In this document: positions 51,910 to 63,800 of the stretch, in pieces | How the letters are laid out: each line of letters opens with the position of its first letter | How positions within the stretch are numbered: the first letter of the stretch is position 1 | Assembly (NCBI GenBank): GCA_943735955.1 | Contig: OX030956.1 | Span: 1,705,912-1,769,911 of the forward strand | DNA length: 64,000 nt | From: Piscicola geometra | Lineage: Eukaryota; Annelida; Clitellata; Hirudinida; Piscicolidae | Reading direction: 5' to 3' | Program-made: the position numbers and the translations under genes | The notes under the pieces: generated by a model | Database searches by the model: none | What the model saw: the letters and a program-made list of their open reading frames with translations, nothing else | What the model was told of the DNA's origin: nothing

Positions 51910-54900
51910 ATGTTTCTGCTTTTACGACCCGTCAGTAAAAAACCATCACTCCCGAAGATAATGACACTTACAACAACTCACCTCGTTCTCAGTTTGTTTC
52001 TCATCAACACGACACTTGTGAAATTCACAGTCTCAGACAAGGCGCCAATCATGCTGAGGTACTCAGTGGAGGAAGAAGTGCCGATAGGAAGTGTGGTGGG
52101 AAACCTCTTGGACGATTGGGTTGTCCACAAAAACTATCCAGATTACATACGAAAGCAGCTTGAGCTGGTTGTAGTTGTGCAGAAAGTGCCTTTCATCGCT
52201 GTAGAAAGAGGCAGGCTTTTTGTGGTGGCAAGAATTGATCGTGAAAGTTCCATTCTCAACTGCAAGAATAAAATTATTTGCGAAATTTCGATCGATGTTG
52301 GAGTGAAGCCCTTAGAGCATTTCGAAATAATCCAAGTGCTGATTGAAATAATCGACATAAACGACCATGCACCAGTTTTCAAGCAGTCCAGCTACCACTT
52401 CTCTATCAGTGAATCTACTCAAGCTGGCTCCACTTTTTCCCTCCCCCAAGCCTTCGACCCAGACAGTCCCCCGCACGCCATTCAAAGGTACCATTTGAAG
52501 TCAGCCCTCGACACTAAAAACGACTTTAAATTGATCATCGACAGCAAGATGGACGGAACTTTGGAGCCCAAACTGATGGTAATAAAAGCGCCCGATCGAG
52601 AAAAAAAGGCGGCATACAGACTGACGCTGTTCGCCTGCGAGACCAAAGTGGCTTCTCAATGCGCCTCTCTGCAGTGCATAGTGCTGGTGCTCGACGTGAA
52701 CGACAACAGTCCCATCTTCGAACATGCAAGCTATTATGTCAACGTCAGCGAAGAGGCCCAAGTAGGAACTGTCATTCTCCAGCTCAAAGCCACCGATGCT
52801 GACATCAACAAAAACGCTGAAATCGAGTATTTTCTGGTCGAAACGACAGAACGTGTCATGCACCGACACATCGACATCAACCCTGCAACAGGCCAACTGG
52901 TTGTTGCCAAGAGGCTAGACAGAGAAAGCAAGCAAGTCTTCGAACTGCTGGTCATGGCGAAAGACCAAGGGACAGAAAGTCTGCATTCAGAAGTGCCCAT
53001 CACGGTTTACGTGACCGACGTTAATGATAATCCACCCAGCATTGCTGTAACAAACATATTCTCAGACAATATCAATAAATATTTAAAAGAATTTAAGGAC
53101 TATGAACGCATTAAAAGCATTGTAAAATTGCATTCCCAAATCGAAAACAAAATTAACAATGATAAAAAGTTCCATTCGAATGAAGGGCTGGATGGCAAGC
53201 TTACGATTGAAAGGACTCAGGCTATAAAAGTGGACGAAGAAACGCCATTGCAGACGTTTGTGGCTCACGTGAGAGTGCACGACGCTGACTCGCCACAAAA
53301 CTCCAGAGTGAACTGCTCCATAGACAACGAAGAAGTCTTCAAGCTAATCGAAATGTCTGCCGACCAAGAGCGTTCGAACGTCGAGTATCAGGTGGTGACT
53401 AATCGAGTCTTTGACGTTGAAGACATGCTTGCAAGAAATCAATCAGTCGTCTTCACCATATCAATCACTTGCACTGATAACCCTCTTAGGAGTGATATAA
53501 AGTTGCAATCGAATTCACTTTTCTACGCCATGATCACTGACGTGAACGACTGCACTCCACGCGTGCACCAGGTCTTTTACGAGGTCGACAGAGACGCCAA
53601 CGAAACTCCGATAAACGAAGCGATTTTGCGAATCGAAGGCAGAGACGACGATGTCACATTAAAAAACTCTCAGCATTACTATTCGATAGTGGAGAACGAC
53701 TGGTCACTTGGTGGGAACGTGCAAGGAATATTTCATCTCGACGCCTCTTCGGGAGAACTCAGTCTCGAAACTTCTAACATCAGTATGAATACCGACCTTT
53801 CGATCTATTTCAAGAAAGATGAAGTTTCTGGAAGCAGTCATGATTTCCCAGATTATGATGATTATCTTGAAAATGTCATTAAAAAAGAAGGGAAGAGGGA
53901 AGTAAAAGATGAAACGACAGAAATTAACATGATGATTTACAAGCAGTTGAATTTTGCTTGCTTTCCTGTGCAAATTGCTGACAGTGGAGATCCACAACTT
54001 TTCACTCAAAGCAATATTTTCGTTAACTTTAATAGAAAAGATAAATTAACCTCTGTGAAAGTGGAAGAGACAAGCGTCAACAATGATTTTAAATTTAATT
54101 TAAAAGAGAAAATCGTGTTTTCTTCTAATTTATATATATTCAAAGTGAAAGAGCATTCTTCCAACTTAAGTAAGCCAATTGGAAAGATATCGGTACTCGG
54201 GGAAAGCAGTAGTTGCCTTGACAATGAAGCATCGGTCGACATCACTTTTCGAATGATTAATGGTTTTCCTTCCTTTTCAATAAATGGAAAAACAGGGTTT
54301 GTGTACTCAAAAGAAGCTTTTGATAGAGAAGAAAAATCACATTATAGGTTATTAGTTGAAGTGTCTTTAGAAATGTTTTTGAATAGCGAGAAGGACATTG
54401 GTGGATTTTATTCCCAAGTTCAAAAAAACAGAACTACCAAAACACATAACACCGTTTCAGTCTTGGTGTTAATCATCGACGAAAACGACAACTCTCCCTA
54501 CTTCTCGAACGTTTTAGTTTTCAACCACACCGCACAAAACATCACAAACACCATCTTTCCCATTCAAGAGTCTACTCAAGATCCAACACACTATCAGAGT
54601 GTGGTGTTCTTGCCTCCAGAAGCGGTCTCAAACCTGCCGCTGCTCAAATTAATCGCCCTAGACCGAGACGATGACCTGAATTCCCTTATTAGCTTCAGTT
54701 TTTCATCTATTCCATCTGGATTCATAGTCAACAGCCTTGATCAACAAAATACTGCTCTTAATTACAACTCTTTTGAAAGTGAAAACGACCACTACAATGG
54801 AATTGGTCAAAAGCATATCGACTTCTCACTAAACGCATCATCGCCTTTATTCCTTCTCGACTCCCACACGGGAGAACTTTTTTTAACCTTTAGACAAAGA

Positions 54901-56163
54901 CCAGTACCCAAAGGATTCGATAACAAAATAAATGAAAACTTGGCGTTGCCTTTTAGTTTATATAAAGAAACGCATAGTGGCCACTTTGAAAATGAAAAAA
55001 ATATTTCTAGTAACTTATTCATGAAGGACATTAACAATGACATATACTCAGAGTTCTTAAAAACAACGCTGAAATATCCAGTGCGTCTGAAGGTTTCAGC
55101 GACTGACCATGGTAGCAGTCCCAAAAAAAGTATTCTTCACTTGACGCTAGTTCTCAATTCCACGAAAGAAATAAAAGAGTTTTTGATGAGAAATATTACG
55201 AAAGGGGAAAAAGAATGGCTCGGGAAATACGACTTGTGGCCTTCGATAGAAGGAGGAACTTTGAAATGGAAAAAAAACTTTTCTCAAAAGTTTTCAAACC
55301 AAACAATTTCAATTTTTGGTTCAGAAAAAATTCCACTTTTTTCAATTATCTGTGGAATAAGTGGAGTTGCATTTTTGTTTTCTGCTATTCTACTGAGTGG
55401 TCTTCTGAGGCTCTACTACAAATCAAAAAGTAAGAGACAAAAAAGACAAAAGGGGTTTTTGAAGGGGAATGGAGAAGTAACGTTGTTCAAAGATTCAATA
55501 AACAAAGATCAAATGTACAGAGATACTCGAGTAGACAATCTTTGTTTTTGCAGTCTCAAAAGTTCTACAAAAGAAGAATACGACTGTCATTTGAACAAGA
55601 ACAGAAATGGAAAAGAGGGAGTTGAGAAAGAGAACTGTTCTCTGATCCAATGTTTGGCGTCTCCACTGCAAAAACAAACTTTCTCCAATCAACACGCACC
55701 TCAAAACGCTAGCCACAACCTCAACATCGTATACAACGAACACAACGTCACGGGTCATAGAACCATTTGCAGGCCGGCTGAAAACTTTTCAACAAATTGT
55801 AAAGCAATTTTTTCTGAAAGCAGCGACAAGAATAATGGCAACAACGCCAGGACGTCAAGCTTGTTGGATTACAGAGGCGGTCTTCCGGAGAAGAAATATG
55901 GCCGTTTAAGCAAACTCCAAGACGATGCATTAGAGCCATACTTTGAACATCTATCTGAATCAAACTACCCCACCAATTCGTTCACCCTCTCTTTCACATC
56001 TTCTCAAAAGAGCCTCCACCATCAAGCCCTCACAACTCCCCCTCCTCCTTCTCAACTCTCACAAACGTTTGGTCGACGTCCGCTGGAAATAGAACTGAAA
56101 TGTCGTCTGTTTGATGCTTCGAAGATTCCCGAAGATTCAAAAGAGACTATATCAAAGGTTTGA
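51910..56163 (+). CDS. Delta-type protocadherin, large first coding exon
   Basis: Calcium-dependent cell-adhesion receptor. A single exon of 1417 codons holds about seven cadherin repeats, as in delta-1 protocadherins. Linker motifs mark repeat ends: DINDHAPVF (149-157), DVNDNSPIF (262-270), DVNDNPPS (370-377), DVNDCTP (544-550), DENDNSPYF (857-865). LDRE-type motifs (for example RLDRES, 335-340) and ATDADI support calcium binding. The fifth and seventh repeats are degenerate. The membrane segment is IPLFSIICGISGVAFLFSAI and on to about 1166, then a basic stop-transfer and a roughly 250-residue tail. Met18 (51961) gives a classical signal peptide and may be the true start. The stop at 56161 directly follows a possible donor (TCAAAG|gtttga), so this stop may belong to a short isoform. 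Confidence 0.95.
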   Translation: MFLLLRPVSKKPSLPKIMTLTTTHLVLSLFLINTTLVKFTVSDKAPIMLRYSVEEEVPIGSVVGNLLDDWVVHKNYPDYIRKQLELVVVVQKVPFIAVERGRLFVVARIDRESSILNCKNKIICEISIDVGVKPLEHFEIIQVLIEIIDINDHAPVFKQSSYHFSISESTQAGSTFSLPQAFDPDSPPHAIQRYHLKSALDTKNDFKLIIDSKMDGTLEPKLMVIKAPDREKKAAYRLTLFACETKVASQCASLQCIVLVLDVNDNSPIFEHASYYVNVSEEAQVGTVILQLKATDADINKNAEIEYFLVETTERVMHRHIDINPATGQLVVAKRLDRESKQVFELLVMAKDQGTESLHSEVPITVYVTDVNDNPPSIAVTNIFSDNINKYLKEFKDYERIKSIVKLHSQIENKINNDKKFHSNEGLDGKLTIERTQAIKVDEETPLQTFVAHVRVHDADSPQNSRVNCSIDNEEVFKLIEMSADQERSNVEYQVVTNRVFDVEDMLARNQSVVFTISITCTDNPLRSDIKLQSNSLFYAMITDVNDCTPRVHQVFYEVDRDANETPINEAILRIEGRDDDVTLKNSQHYYSIVENDWSLGGNVQGIFHLDASSGELSLETSNISMNTDLSIYFKKDEVSGSSHDFPDYDDYLENVIKKEGKREVKDETTEINMMIYKQLNFACFPVQIADSGDPQLFTQSNIFVNFNRKDKLTSVKVEETSVNNDFKFNLKEKIVFSSNLYIFKVKEHSSNLSKPIGKISVLGESSSCLDNEASVDITFRMINGFPSFSINGKTGFVYSKEAFDREEKSHYRLLVEVSLEMFLNSEKDIGGFYSQVQKNRTTKTHNTVSVLVLIIDENDNSPYFSNVLVFNHTAQNITNTIFPIQESTQDPTHYQSVVFLPPEAVSNLPLLKLIALDRDDDLNSLISFSFSSIPSGFIVNSLDQQNTALNYNSFESENDHYNGIGQKHIDFSLNASSPLFLLDSHTGELFLTFRQRPVPKGFDNKINENLALPFSLYKETHSGHFENEKNISSNLFMKDINNDIYSEFLKTTLKYPVRLKVSATDHGSSPKKSILHLTLVLNSTKEIKEFLMRNITKGEKEWLGKYDLWPSIEGGTLKWKKNFSQKFSNQTISIFGSEKIPLFSIICGISGVAFLFSAILLSGLLRLYYKSKSKRQKRQKGFLKGNGEVTLFKDSINKDQMYRDTRVDNLCFCSLKSSTKEEYDCHLNKNRNGKEGVEKENCSLIQCLASPLQKQTFSNQHAPQNASHNLNIVYNEHNVTGHRTICRPAENFSTNCKAIFSESSDKNNGNNARTSSLLDYRGGLPEKKYGRLSKLQDDALEPYFEHLSESNYPTNSFTLSFTSSQKSLHHQALTTPPPPSQLSQTFGRRPLEIELKCRLFDASKIPEDSKETISKV

Positions 56164-58412
56164 ACTAATTTATTAAATTTTATTTATAAATATTTCCAAA
56201 CATGTTTTAATTGATTTTCTTAATTTTAGGAATAGCCATTTATTGGATTTTGAAAACCGCCTTAAGAAAGCTCCATAAAAACATGTTTACAATGTTTTAG
56301 AAATCTTCAATTAACTTTTTGGGTCCTTTAGAAGAATTTTTAAGCCATCAACAACTCATTTTGTTTTGTTATTAATGGAAAAAAATTCAACGAAGATTTC
56401 CACGGCATCTTATATCGCCATGGAAGTGTTTAGACAAACTCAAGTCCACTTTTTCGTCCATCTATTAATTAAATTTTCAAACAAAAGTAAATCCGTCCAA
56501 TAAAATGTCACCATCAATCTTTCATGCAAACAATCTTGCAATGGGAAGCTTTTGAGGCTGCTCGGAAGACAAACTTATCATTCAAGTTTTTTTAAACGAG
56601 GCGATATTGTGCATTTTGTCCATCCTTCATGTTCCCACTATCTACTATTCGTCTTTCACCCGCTTCAAACAGTATATCATGCTGGAGCTTACCAGTGGAA
56701 GCTTCATATTTCAGATTAAAAGTTAATTCCACGTAGTTTCTATGGTGGGAATTTGAAGAAGATAATTAATTTTTATTTTTATTCAGCTTTGCTCATTCTT
56801 CTGTATTGTGTTAGATAATGGATGTTGTGTGCAAGTATTGGGAGGATGTATTGACCACTGCTTTATTACAATTATTTTGAGATTTTTAAACTTTTCTACT
56901 TGTTTTTATTAACAATTACTTTGTTTTCGGAATAAAATTAATTTATGCACCACCCTTTTACCATTTTATAGAGTACATGCAACCTTGCGTATCGGCATTC
57001 AACACAAAGTTGCTTATGTAATAATAATAATGACGAGCAATATTTCAGTCGCGTATAACCCGTGCAGACTTTTAGACCACTTAGGCTGCTAATCTTCATT
57101 TGCATCTATGTGCTACTAGGGCATCGGTTGCACTCAAACCTACCATCATCAACCATTGGTCAAGCCGAAAGTCGTTACACACTCGGCTACCCGTTCATAA
57201 ATCATTACATGAGCCGTGTTATCAAATGAATCGGTATTACAAAAGATTGTTTCATAAAATTGAAGTGGTTGGCTGAAGGTGCTTTTCTTCATTTACTCTG
57301 AAACAGCGGATGCCAGAGAAAGGATTTGATTTTGGAAAGCTCTGTCACGTGGTCTGTTGATGAACAATTTGTTATTGAATTTGATGAAAGATCTCAATAG
57401 AACATTATTTGATTGATTGAAAATGAACTTCAAATTCATAATTTAAAAAAATAGAAAATGCTTGCAGACGCGTTTCTGGATTTTTATTCAATAAATACAA
57501 AATAACCTTAATAAAATGTACTACTCTCAATTCTTTAAACAGTTTTATTATTTCAAAAAATGACTTGAGTTAGTAAGGTGTCTTTTTCTTATACCTCCCG
57601 ATGACCATTCTTTGTTAGTTAACATCAACGCAAGGCTTTGTGCTTTGAAGGTTCGTAAATCAGTCAGCGCTTCTTTTCAAAAATGTTAAAATTATGCGTC
57701 TGAAAAATTTCCCCGTCTTTTAATCATACATGTTGCTTCAACTTCTTGTTACGGGTGAGGGTTACTGTTAGTCGAGTTACTTTAGAGAGTGGTTAAGAGC
57801 ATGCTTGGATTAAAAGAACATTTGAATGAAAGATAATTTTTCGTGATGAACCTATAAACTGACAAAGTTATTTATTATTTAAAAACACTCTCTTTGAGGA
57901 AAGTAAAGTCATTCTGCTTTTTGTTTCAATACCAAAGCAGTATCGAGCTTAGTTCCGGGAGTTTTACGACTCTTGTTTTGTTTGGAGAATTAAATAACTT
58001 TAATATGTTGTCGCTGAGAAAATACTGTTTTCACTTTATTTCATTCTCCTTTGGTAAGTGGCCTGCAGCATTAATTTTAGTTTGCATGACTTGATTTAAC
58101 TCAATTTACCTGGTTTAGTCCAATATTGTTCTCAAATGAAAAATAATAGACAGAGTCTGTTCAACACTGAGTTTGAATCTGCATACACCATGTTTGGTGT
58201 AGCATGGGAGGCTGCACTGTAAACTCGCTATAATAATACTCCAGCTTTCATCAAGAGTTCACAATAAATTCAAGCATTAAGCTCCGCAACCCAAAGAGAA
58301 TTCACAATCGGCAGAACAACGGGAAGTGCCTCAAACCTCTCACGAATGCAAACGAAAAGCAGCTTACGTGTTCCGATTTAAATAACAAACGTCTGTAATA
58401 TATGTGCACCAG
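56164..58412. other. Intron or intergenic DNA after the large protocadherin exon
   Basis: AT-rich. No exon supported; contains one tRNA-derived SINE-like element. Confidence 0.6.
57098..57205 (-). repeat. tRNA-derived SINE-like element
   Basis: Minus-strand A-box-like TAGCCGAGTGTG (57189-57178) and B-box-like GGTTTGAGTGC (57140-57130), with spacing like a tRNA. It shares the words aacgact and cggcttg with the element at 48256-48330. Confidence 0.45.
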
Positions 58413-58517
58413 GTCACTGAGGCCACACCAGCAAAGCATCAAGCCTTCCATTACTCCACGTCACCTCTCAACCACCACACTAATCCACGCAGACCTCAAC
58501 GATACAGACACATACAC
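58413..58517 (+). CDS. Candidate protocadherin cytoplasmic exon 2
   Basis: Acceptor tatgtgcaccag, then 35 open codons (VTEATPAKHQAFHYSTSPLN and on) to CAC|gtagac. Phase is 0 at both ends. It fits between the possible donor at 56157 and the acceptor at 60346. The HYSTSPL segment loosely recalls the repeated HHSPP-type sequence of delta-protocadherin tails. The donor is weak. Confidence 0.4.
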
Positions 58518-60346
58518 GTAGACGTGTGGACGCGCATACATAGAAGGATGGAGCAATCAATCTATATGAATATGTGCTTTCATGTTGTATTCACTTCCTC
58601 GAATAAAACGTATGTCTTTCAATTATTCAAATCACAAGCATTGAAAGCAAAGGCGATGAAAACAATGAAATAATGGAAATAGATTTTAAATAGATTTTAT
58701 CGGATGTCTTAAAAGTCTTGAACTATTTTTTTTCATGAATCAGTGTAGGTAAAAAACACAAAATGAAAACTCACTAAGAAGAGTAAAAAAGTGAAAAAGA
58801 GATAAAAGGACATAAGAATAAGCAATAACGAAGATGCGGTCATTGCAGACGTGACAATGGTGACAAATATTTTAAAAATGGTCCGTCCTGTACGAAATCA
58901 TCGGGCACAACTATTACTACAAAAATTATTCTTACTTACACTATAGCAATTCTTTTGAAATGCTGCACTGAGACATCAACGCTCACAGGGGTTGTGGGAT
59001 TGAGGCACCCTTAAGACCAATCTAGCACCCAATCCATCTCACAAGCCATTAGCAAGATATCCCAAAGTGAAGGTTTGATGAATCTCAAACATCCATTGCT
59101 GGCAGTGAGCTAATGCACTAATGAGCATCCCATTTGTAGGCGATTTCATGGTTTACAAGATTTTGAAACTCGCCTCATCTAGAACTCGTTTCATAAATAA
59201 TTTTACAATTTATAATTCGCCTCAATCAAGCGAAAACCCGTCGGCATTTCATGCTAAGAGATGAGCGAGTGGATAGAGGCTAATACCCTGGTATAAGCCG
59301 TGGGTTTAATTCAGGAAGGTTTACATTTAATTTGATGTCGCCATTGTATCAATTTTTTATCTCTTTTATTATTATATCGTCTTTAACTAATTTTTTAACT
59401 TGCTTTTAAGATCTAGTGATAATGGTTTGATATAAAACCTTTTTTTTTAAATTCAACTTTCCGATGTCTGCTAATTTTTAAAAACAATCTGTTAAATTTT
59501 CTCTCAATATTCTGTGTTTAGAATGATTGCGTAGTTCTACACTTTACAAGAAAGTAGACATCCATGAGTTAGGATCGACTAAATGCATCATACTTTATGA
59601 ATGCAAGATTCACTTGGAACAATAGATTTACTTTGATGATTTATAGCTCTTCGTAAAAGTCATCAATTACATTTTTATAACTTTTATCATTTTTTAACAT
59701 TCAAAAATGGCTTTTTGAGTTCCTATTTAATTTTAAAATAGGCCTGTTTCTTTTTGAATTTTTATGTGTTTAAAAACCTTTTCTTGGAAATCCAGTTTGA
59801 AAGCTTCCCAGGATTAGTAAAGATCCGGAATTCTGCTGCAAACAAGATGACCAAGTCTCTGTGAAGAGAGGGAGTGGCAGCAGCGCCTGGAAGACTGAGT
59901 GGACCTCAGAGAGCAGACGGAGTCCTAATGAAAAGCTATACCAGTCAAAGTGCCGATGAAGAGTTGTGAATAATTTAGACGGCAAGGACAGCTGAAAAAG
60001 TAGAGAATTTAACATTTAAATGCTAATTTGCGTGTTCTATAAATTGTCACAGACTGATGCGAGACTTGTGCTCGATGTGTGCTGACAGGTCAGTCAATGA
60101 CTCTACCGAAGACATTAAAGAGACTTTAGGGAAACGAAGCGTGAATAAAACTGCTTAGACGCCGCTGAAACCTTTTGGAAAATATTATTTTAATTCTTTT
60201 ATTTCAGTTCACTATAGGGACTTTTCTGCCTTTGAGATGCCAGCATTGAGTATTCATATTAACAAATATGAAAAGTTTTTTTGTGTTTTTAATATTTCTA
60301 TAATCTTTAAAAATCTTCCATTGATGAATCATTTTTAAATTTCAAG
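58518..60346. other. Non-coding region between candidate protocadherin tail exons
   Basis: AT-rich. Contains one tRNA-like element; no other exon supported. Confidence 0.5.
59255..59325 (+). repeat. tRNA-derived SINE-like element, diverged
   Basis: A-box-like tgagcgagtgga (59262-59273) and diverged B box gggtttaattc (59302-59312), with tRNA-like spacing. Confidence 0.4.
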
Positions 60347-60886
60347 ATAAATCCAACGATAAATAATTGGGCTCCTGTGAATTCGATTCATTCAAAAAAT
60401 CAAGGAAGCAAACAATCCACAACTCTTCAAAAAGACAAGCTGCAACAAAGACAGAATGACGCAGGAATACGGCAACGCAACAGTTCACAACAAAAGACTT
60501 TTGAGATGCAACAAGAACTAACAAGTCAACATGTTGCAAAAAAATTCTCTTTCGATGAAAACGAGAACCCTTCCTACAAGAGCATCATGCATTGCAACGA
60601 CGTGAAAGCTTTCAGCAGCTGCAAGATAAGAGACAACAGCACAAACAGCTTCAATTCAAACACACAACATCTCTTCGACAGCTTTCCCATACAAACCTTC
60701 ACAAGACTTGCAGAAAAGAAAAACAAAAATGACAACAAATCTATGTCTGCTCTGCCAGCGTGCAATCAACTGTTGGTCTTTAAAGACCATAAATTTGAAA
60801 ATATTCCAAACTCCTACACCCACGCCACTCCAACTTCCCCGGCGTTATCAATATTACGCCATCAAACTCCTCAATTAAACAAGTAG
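60347..60886 (+). CDS. Candidate protocadherin last cytoplasmic exon
   Basis: After atttcaag the frame is open for 179 codons (INPTINNWAPVNSIHSKNQG onward) to TAG. Composition is hydrophilic, Ser/Asn/Lys/Gln-rich, like the tail in the large exon, and unlike surrounding AT-rich chance frames. Phase 0 matches both upstream exons; joined, the protein would have 1630 residues. It could instead be a separate gene's exon. AATAAA follows at 61012. Confidence 0.5.
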   Translation: MNPTINNWAPVNSIHSKNQGSKQSTTLQKDKLQQRQNDAGIRQRNSSQQKTFEMQQELTSQHVAKKFSFDENENPSYKSIMHCNDVKAFSSCKIRDNSTNSFNSNTQHLFDSFPIQTFTRLAEKKNKNDNKSMSALPACNQLLVFKDHKFENIPNSYTHATPTSPALSILRHQTPQLNK

Positions 60887-63800
60887 CAATGGTGAAGCCA
60901 GATTCTGAAGTTCAAACCTTCAAATCACTCTTTTTGCATGAGAGCACGGAAAATTAAACTTATATTTCAGGAAAACACTTATTCTGTCAGCCAACAACAT
61001 TGAACAGTATTAATAAATCAATCCTCCCACACCTCGGCTCTTCAACCCCCTTCTATCACTACTCCACCAATCCCGAATTTTTTCTTACCATTCATCTTCA
61101 CCGTTTTCCTTTCATCCTCACCAAGATTAAACAACAACAACAACTCCAGACGACACTCCCTTCCAGACGACACTCCCAGAGCAGCAGCACCAAGCAAGCA
61201 GGCCTCTTCAAAGGGACACATTCCTCTTGGCATCCATAAAGTGGCGTCATCACAAGGCCGCCAAAAGACACGCCCTCGTCTGCTCCGTCATTGCAACAAT
61301 AATCACAATTTATTCGCTCCAGCCCACCACTTTCCCATACAAACTGCCAATCGGCATACCAACAATAAAAACAACAACAACTTGAACAAAAAAGCCACAT
61401 CAACAACAACAGCAACCACAACTTACACAACAACTACCAATACTATTGCCATTACTATTACTGCTGCTACTACCAGTTCTGTATGGAAGCACGCAGGAGA
61501 TGATAAAGACCTTGGTCAGTTGGACGACTAGGCCTGTATTCAGACAGACCAGCGACAACACTGGAGCCTCACTATTTATACTACATTAACGAATTATGAT
61601 TATTAAAAACATTTCAAAACAGAAGGTAATGTATTAGCAACTCAAACGCCAAGACACTGATGACAAAGCAGTGGCTGTTGAGATATGCGGTCATGCATGA
61701 AGCACCGCCTGCAAGTAAATGCAAGAGTCATCACTGGATTTCATGGTAACACTGTCGATGATTGGAGACCAACTTCCCTGTCTGAGATGGCATTACTGCA
61801 CAAGTACTGGGTTGTGATGCTGTGTAGGAGGAAGGAGACTGGGTGGAATGGAAGTGTGATGCAGATGCCTCCACCTGCTGAGTTCACTGCGATCACTTAT
61901 TCTTTGCGTTATTACTTGCTTGTCGTTGGAACTTTTATTATAGTTGTTTTTATTATTTTATTTTTATTATTGCTGATGATAATGTTTTAGTTATTAATTG
62001 TTCTTAGCAATAGTTAATTGAATTTCGAACGAGGCTCCATCCTGGACCCACAGCGTTTAATTTCTGATTCTTGAACACGAACAGTTGCTGATCTTTTCGC
62101 ACTTATTGTTGCTGTTGGTGGCGACTTTGTTGTTAATGTTGAGAAAATGTCGATGTGGATTTTGCTGATATTTTTGTTCTGTTGTTCTTGAGACTAGTGC
62201 TGTTTCTGGTTTCTGAAAATGAAAACCATGCAAAAGTTTAAAGTTTCATCGAAGAAAGCTTCATTGTCATCGGTGAAAACAATGAAGAGACATTATTCAG
62301 GTGTGTATTTTTCTTTTAACGACTTATTGGTTTATGTTTCTTAATTAAACGCCAGAGTTTCGCAACTCTTGTGTTCCAATAAATGCCCCCAAACACTCTT
62401 TAAAGTGTACGAGGTTACAATTTCGTCCACAAGGTATGTATTCCCAGCGATGTACATCATGGAAGATTCGATAGAAAGAATTCGTTTTCAATATTTCTTC
62501 CGATTCTGCAATCATTCGCTTTATTATCATCACAAGTAATAAAGCCGTCATCTTTTGATTTGCAATTTCCGTGTTTCATTCGTGGCACGAAAATGCCTTC
62601 GTGCCGCTGCGGGAATTGCTCCGAATGCAAATTGCTTCAAAAGGACTCGAATGGCATGCTTCTCGGTCCTTACTCGAGATGGAATTGAGGGTTATGAGAA
62701 TGAAGAAGAGCAATTTGGTGACGCAGGCACTCTGAAAGGCATGCAATTATTTGATGCTCCACAACGTCAGCGTTGCATATCATGCGTTGCTGGAGAAATT
62801 AAACAAATTACTTTAGAATGACTTTACAAAAAAATTCTGTTCTGCCAATCTGAACACTCTTTATCTTTTTTTCAATGATTTTTAGATATTTGAAGCTACA
62901 CAATTCAATTTTGAAGTAATTCGTTTTTAATGTAAAATTGGGCTTCAAAATTAGAGTTTGAGTTCACATTATCCACAATTACTCAACTATGAGATGAGCT
63001 ATTATTCGAGAAGTCATCTTAACTTTGATTAAAATTCATGGAGGCGTATATGAAGTGACTATCAAAAAACGGCATTAACTTTTGATTCACAGTATAAGAT
63101 GAAGAAAATACCAGATCTCAAATGTGGTGTGACTATCTATTCGAAGTGTAGAAGGTTGGGAAAAAATTAAAATGGCAGGTTCAACTTTACTGCTTTATGA
63201 TTGAGTGGTTTTTAAACATAAAAAAATTATTTATATGAAATTCTTAAATTATAAATGACTTTCCGGAAGATGTTAAACAACAATGCCTCATGTTTCTTAG
63301 ATTTCTTAGCATTTACATTAAATATATTTTGAATACTTTTTTATTACTGATTCTCTCAAAAAACAATTTTGCATTCTGAAGTGTTAAAGTCATTACTAAA
63401 GTTTTGACAAGTTTTCAATTTGCTGTCACATGTTTCCAAAATATTTAATTAATTTCTTTGAAAACTGGCAATTCTCGGCAAACTTAAGCTCTCAATTTAT
63501 TTATTTTCAATTTCATTAATAATTTTTTATAAGAATAAAATGTATAATTTTATTTGTAACATATTTTTCTAATCTTCTTTCCAATGCACACCCGCCATGC
63601 CCATCTAGCCCCTAAGTATCATTCGATCACTAGCTGTCATCAACGCAAACGCCACTCTGACCATAAAAGCCCATAATTTATTTTTGTTATTTTTTGAACT
63701 TTATTTTAATTATTATTTATTTTATTCATTTATTATTATTATCATTATTATTATTATTATTATTATCATTATTATTCTTATTATTATTATTGTTCTTATT

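Noticed and set aside
52143..55963. Several minus-strand frames of 60-131 residues
   Set aside because: Shadows of the protocadherin exon.
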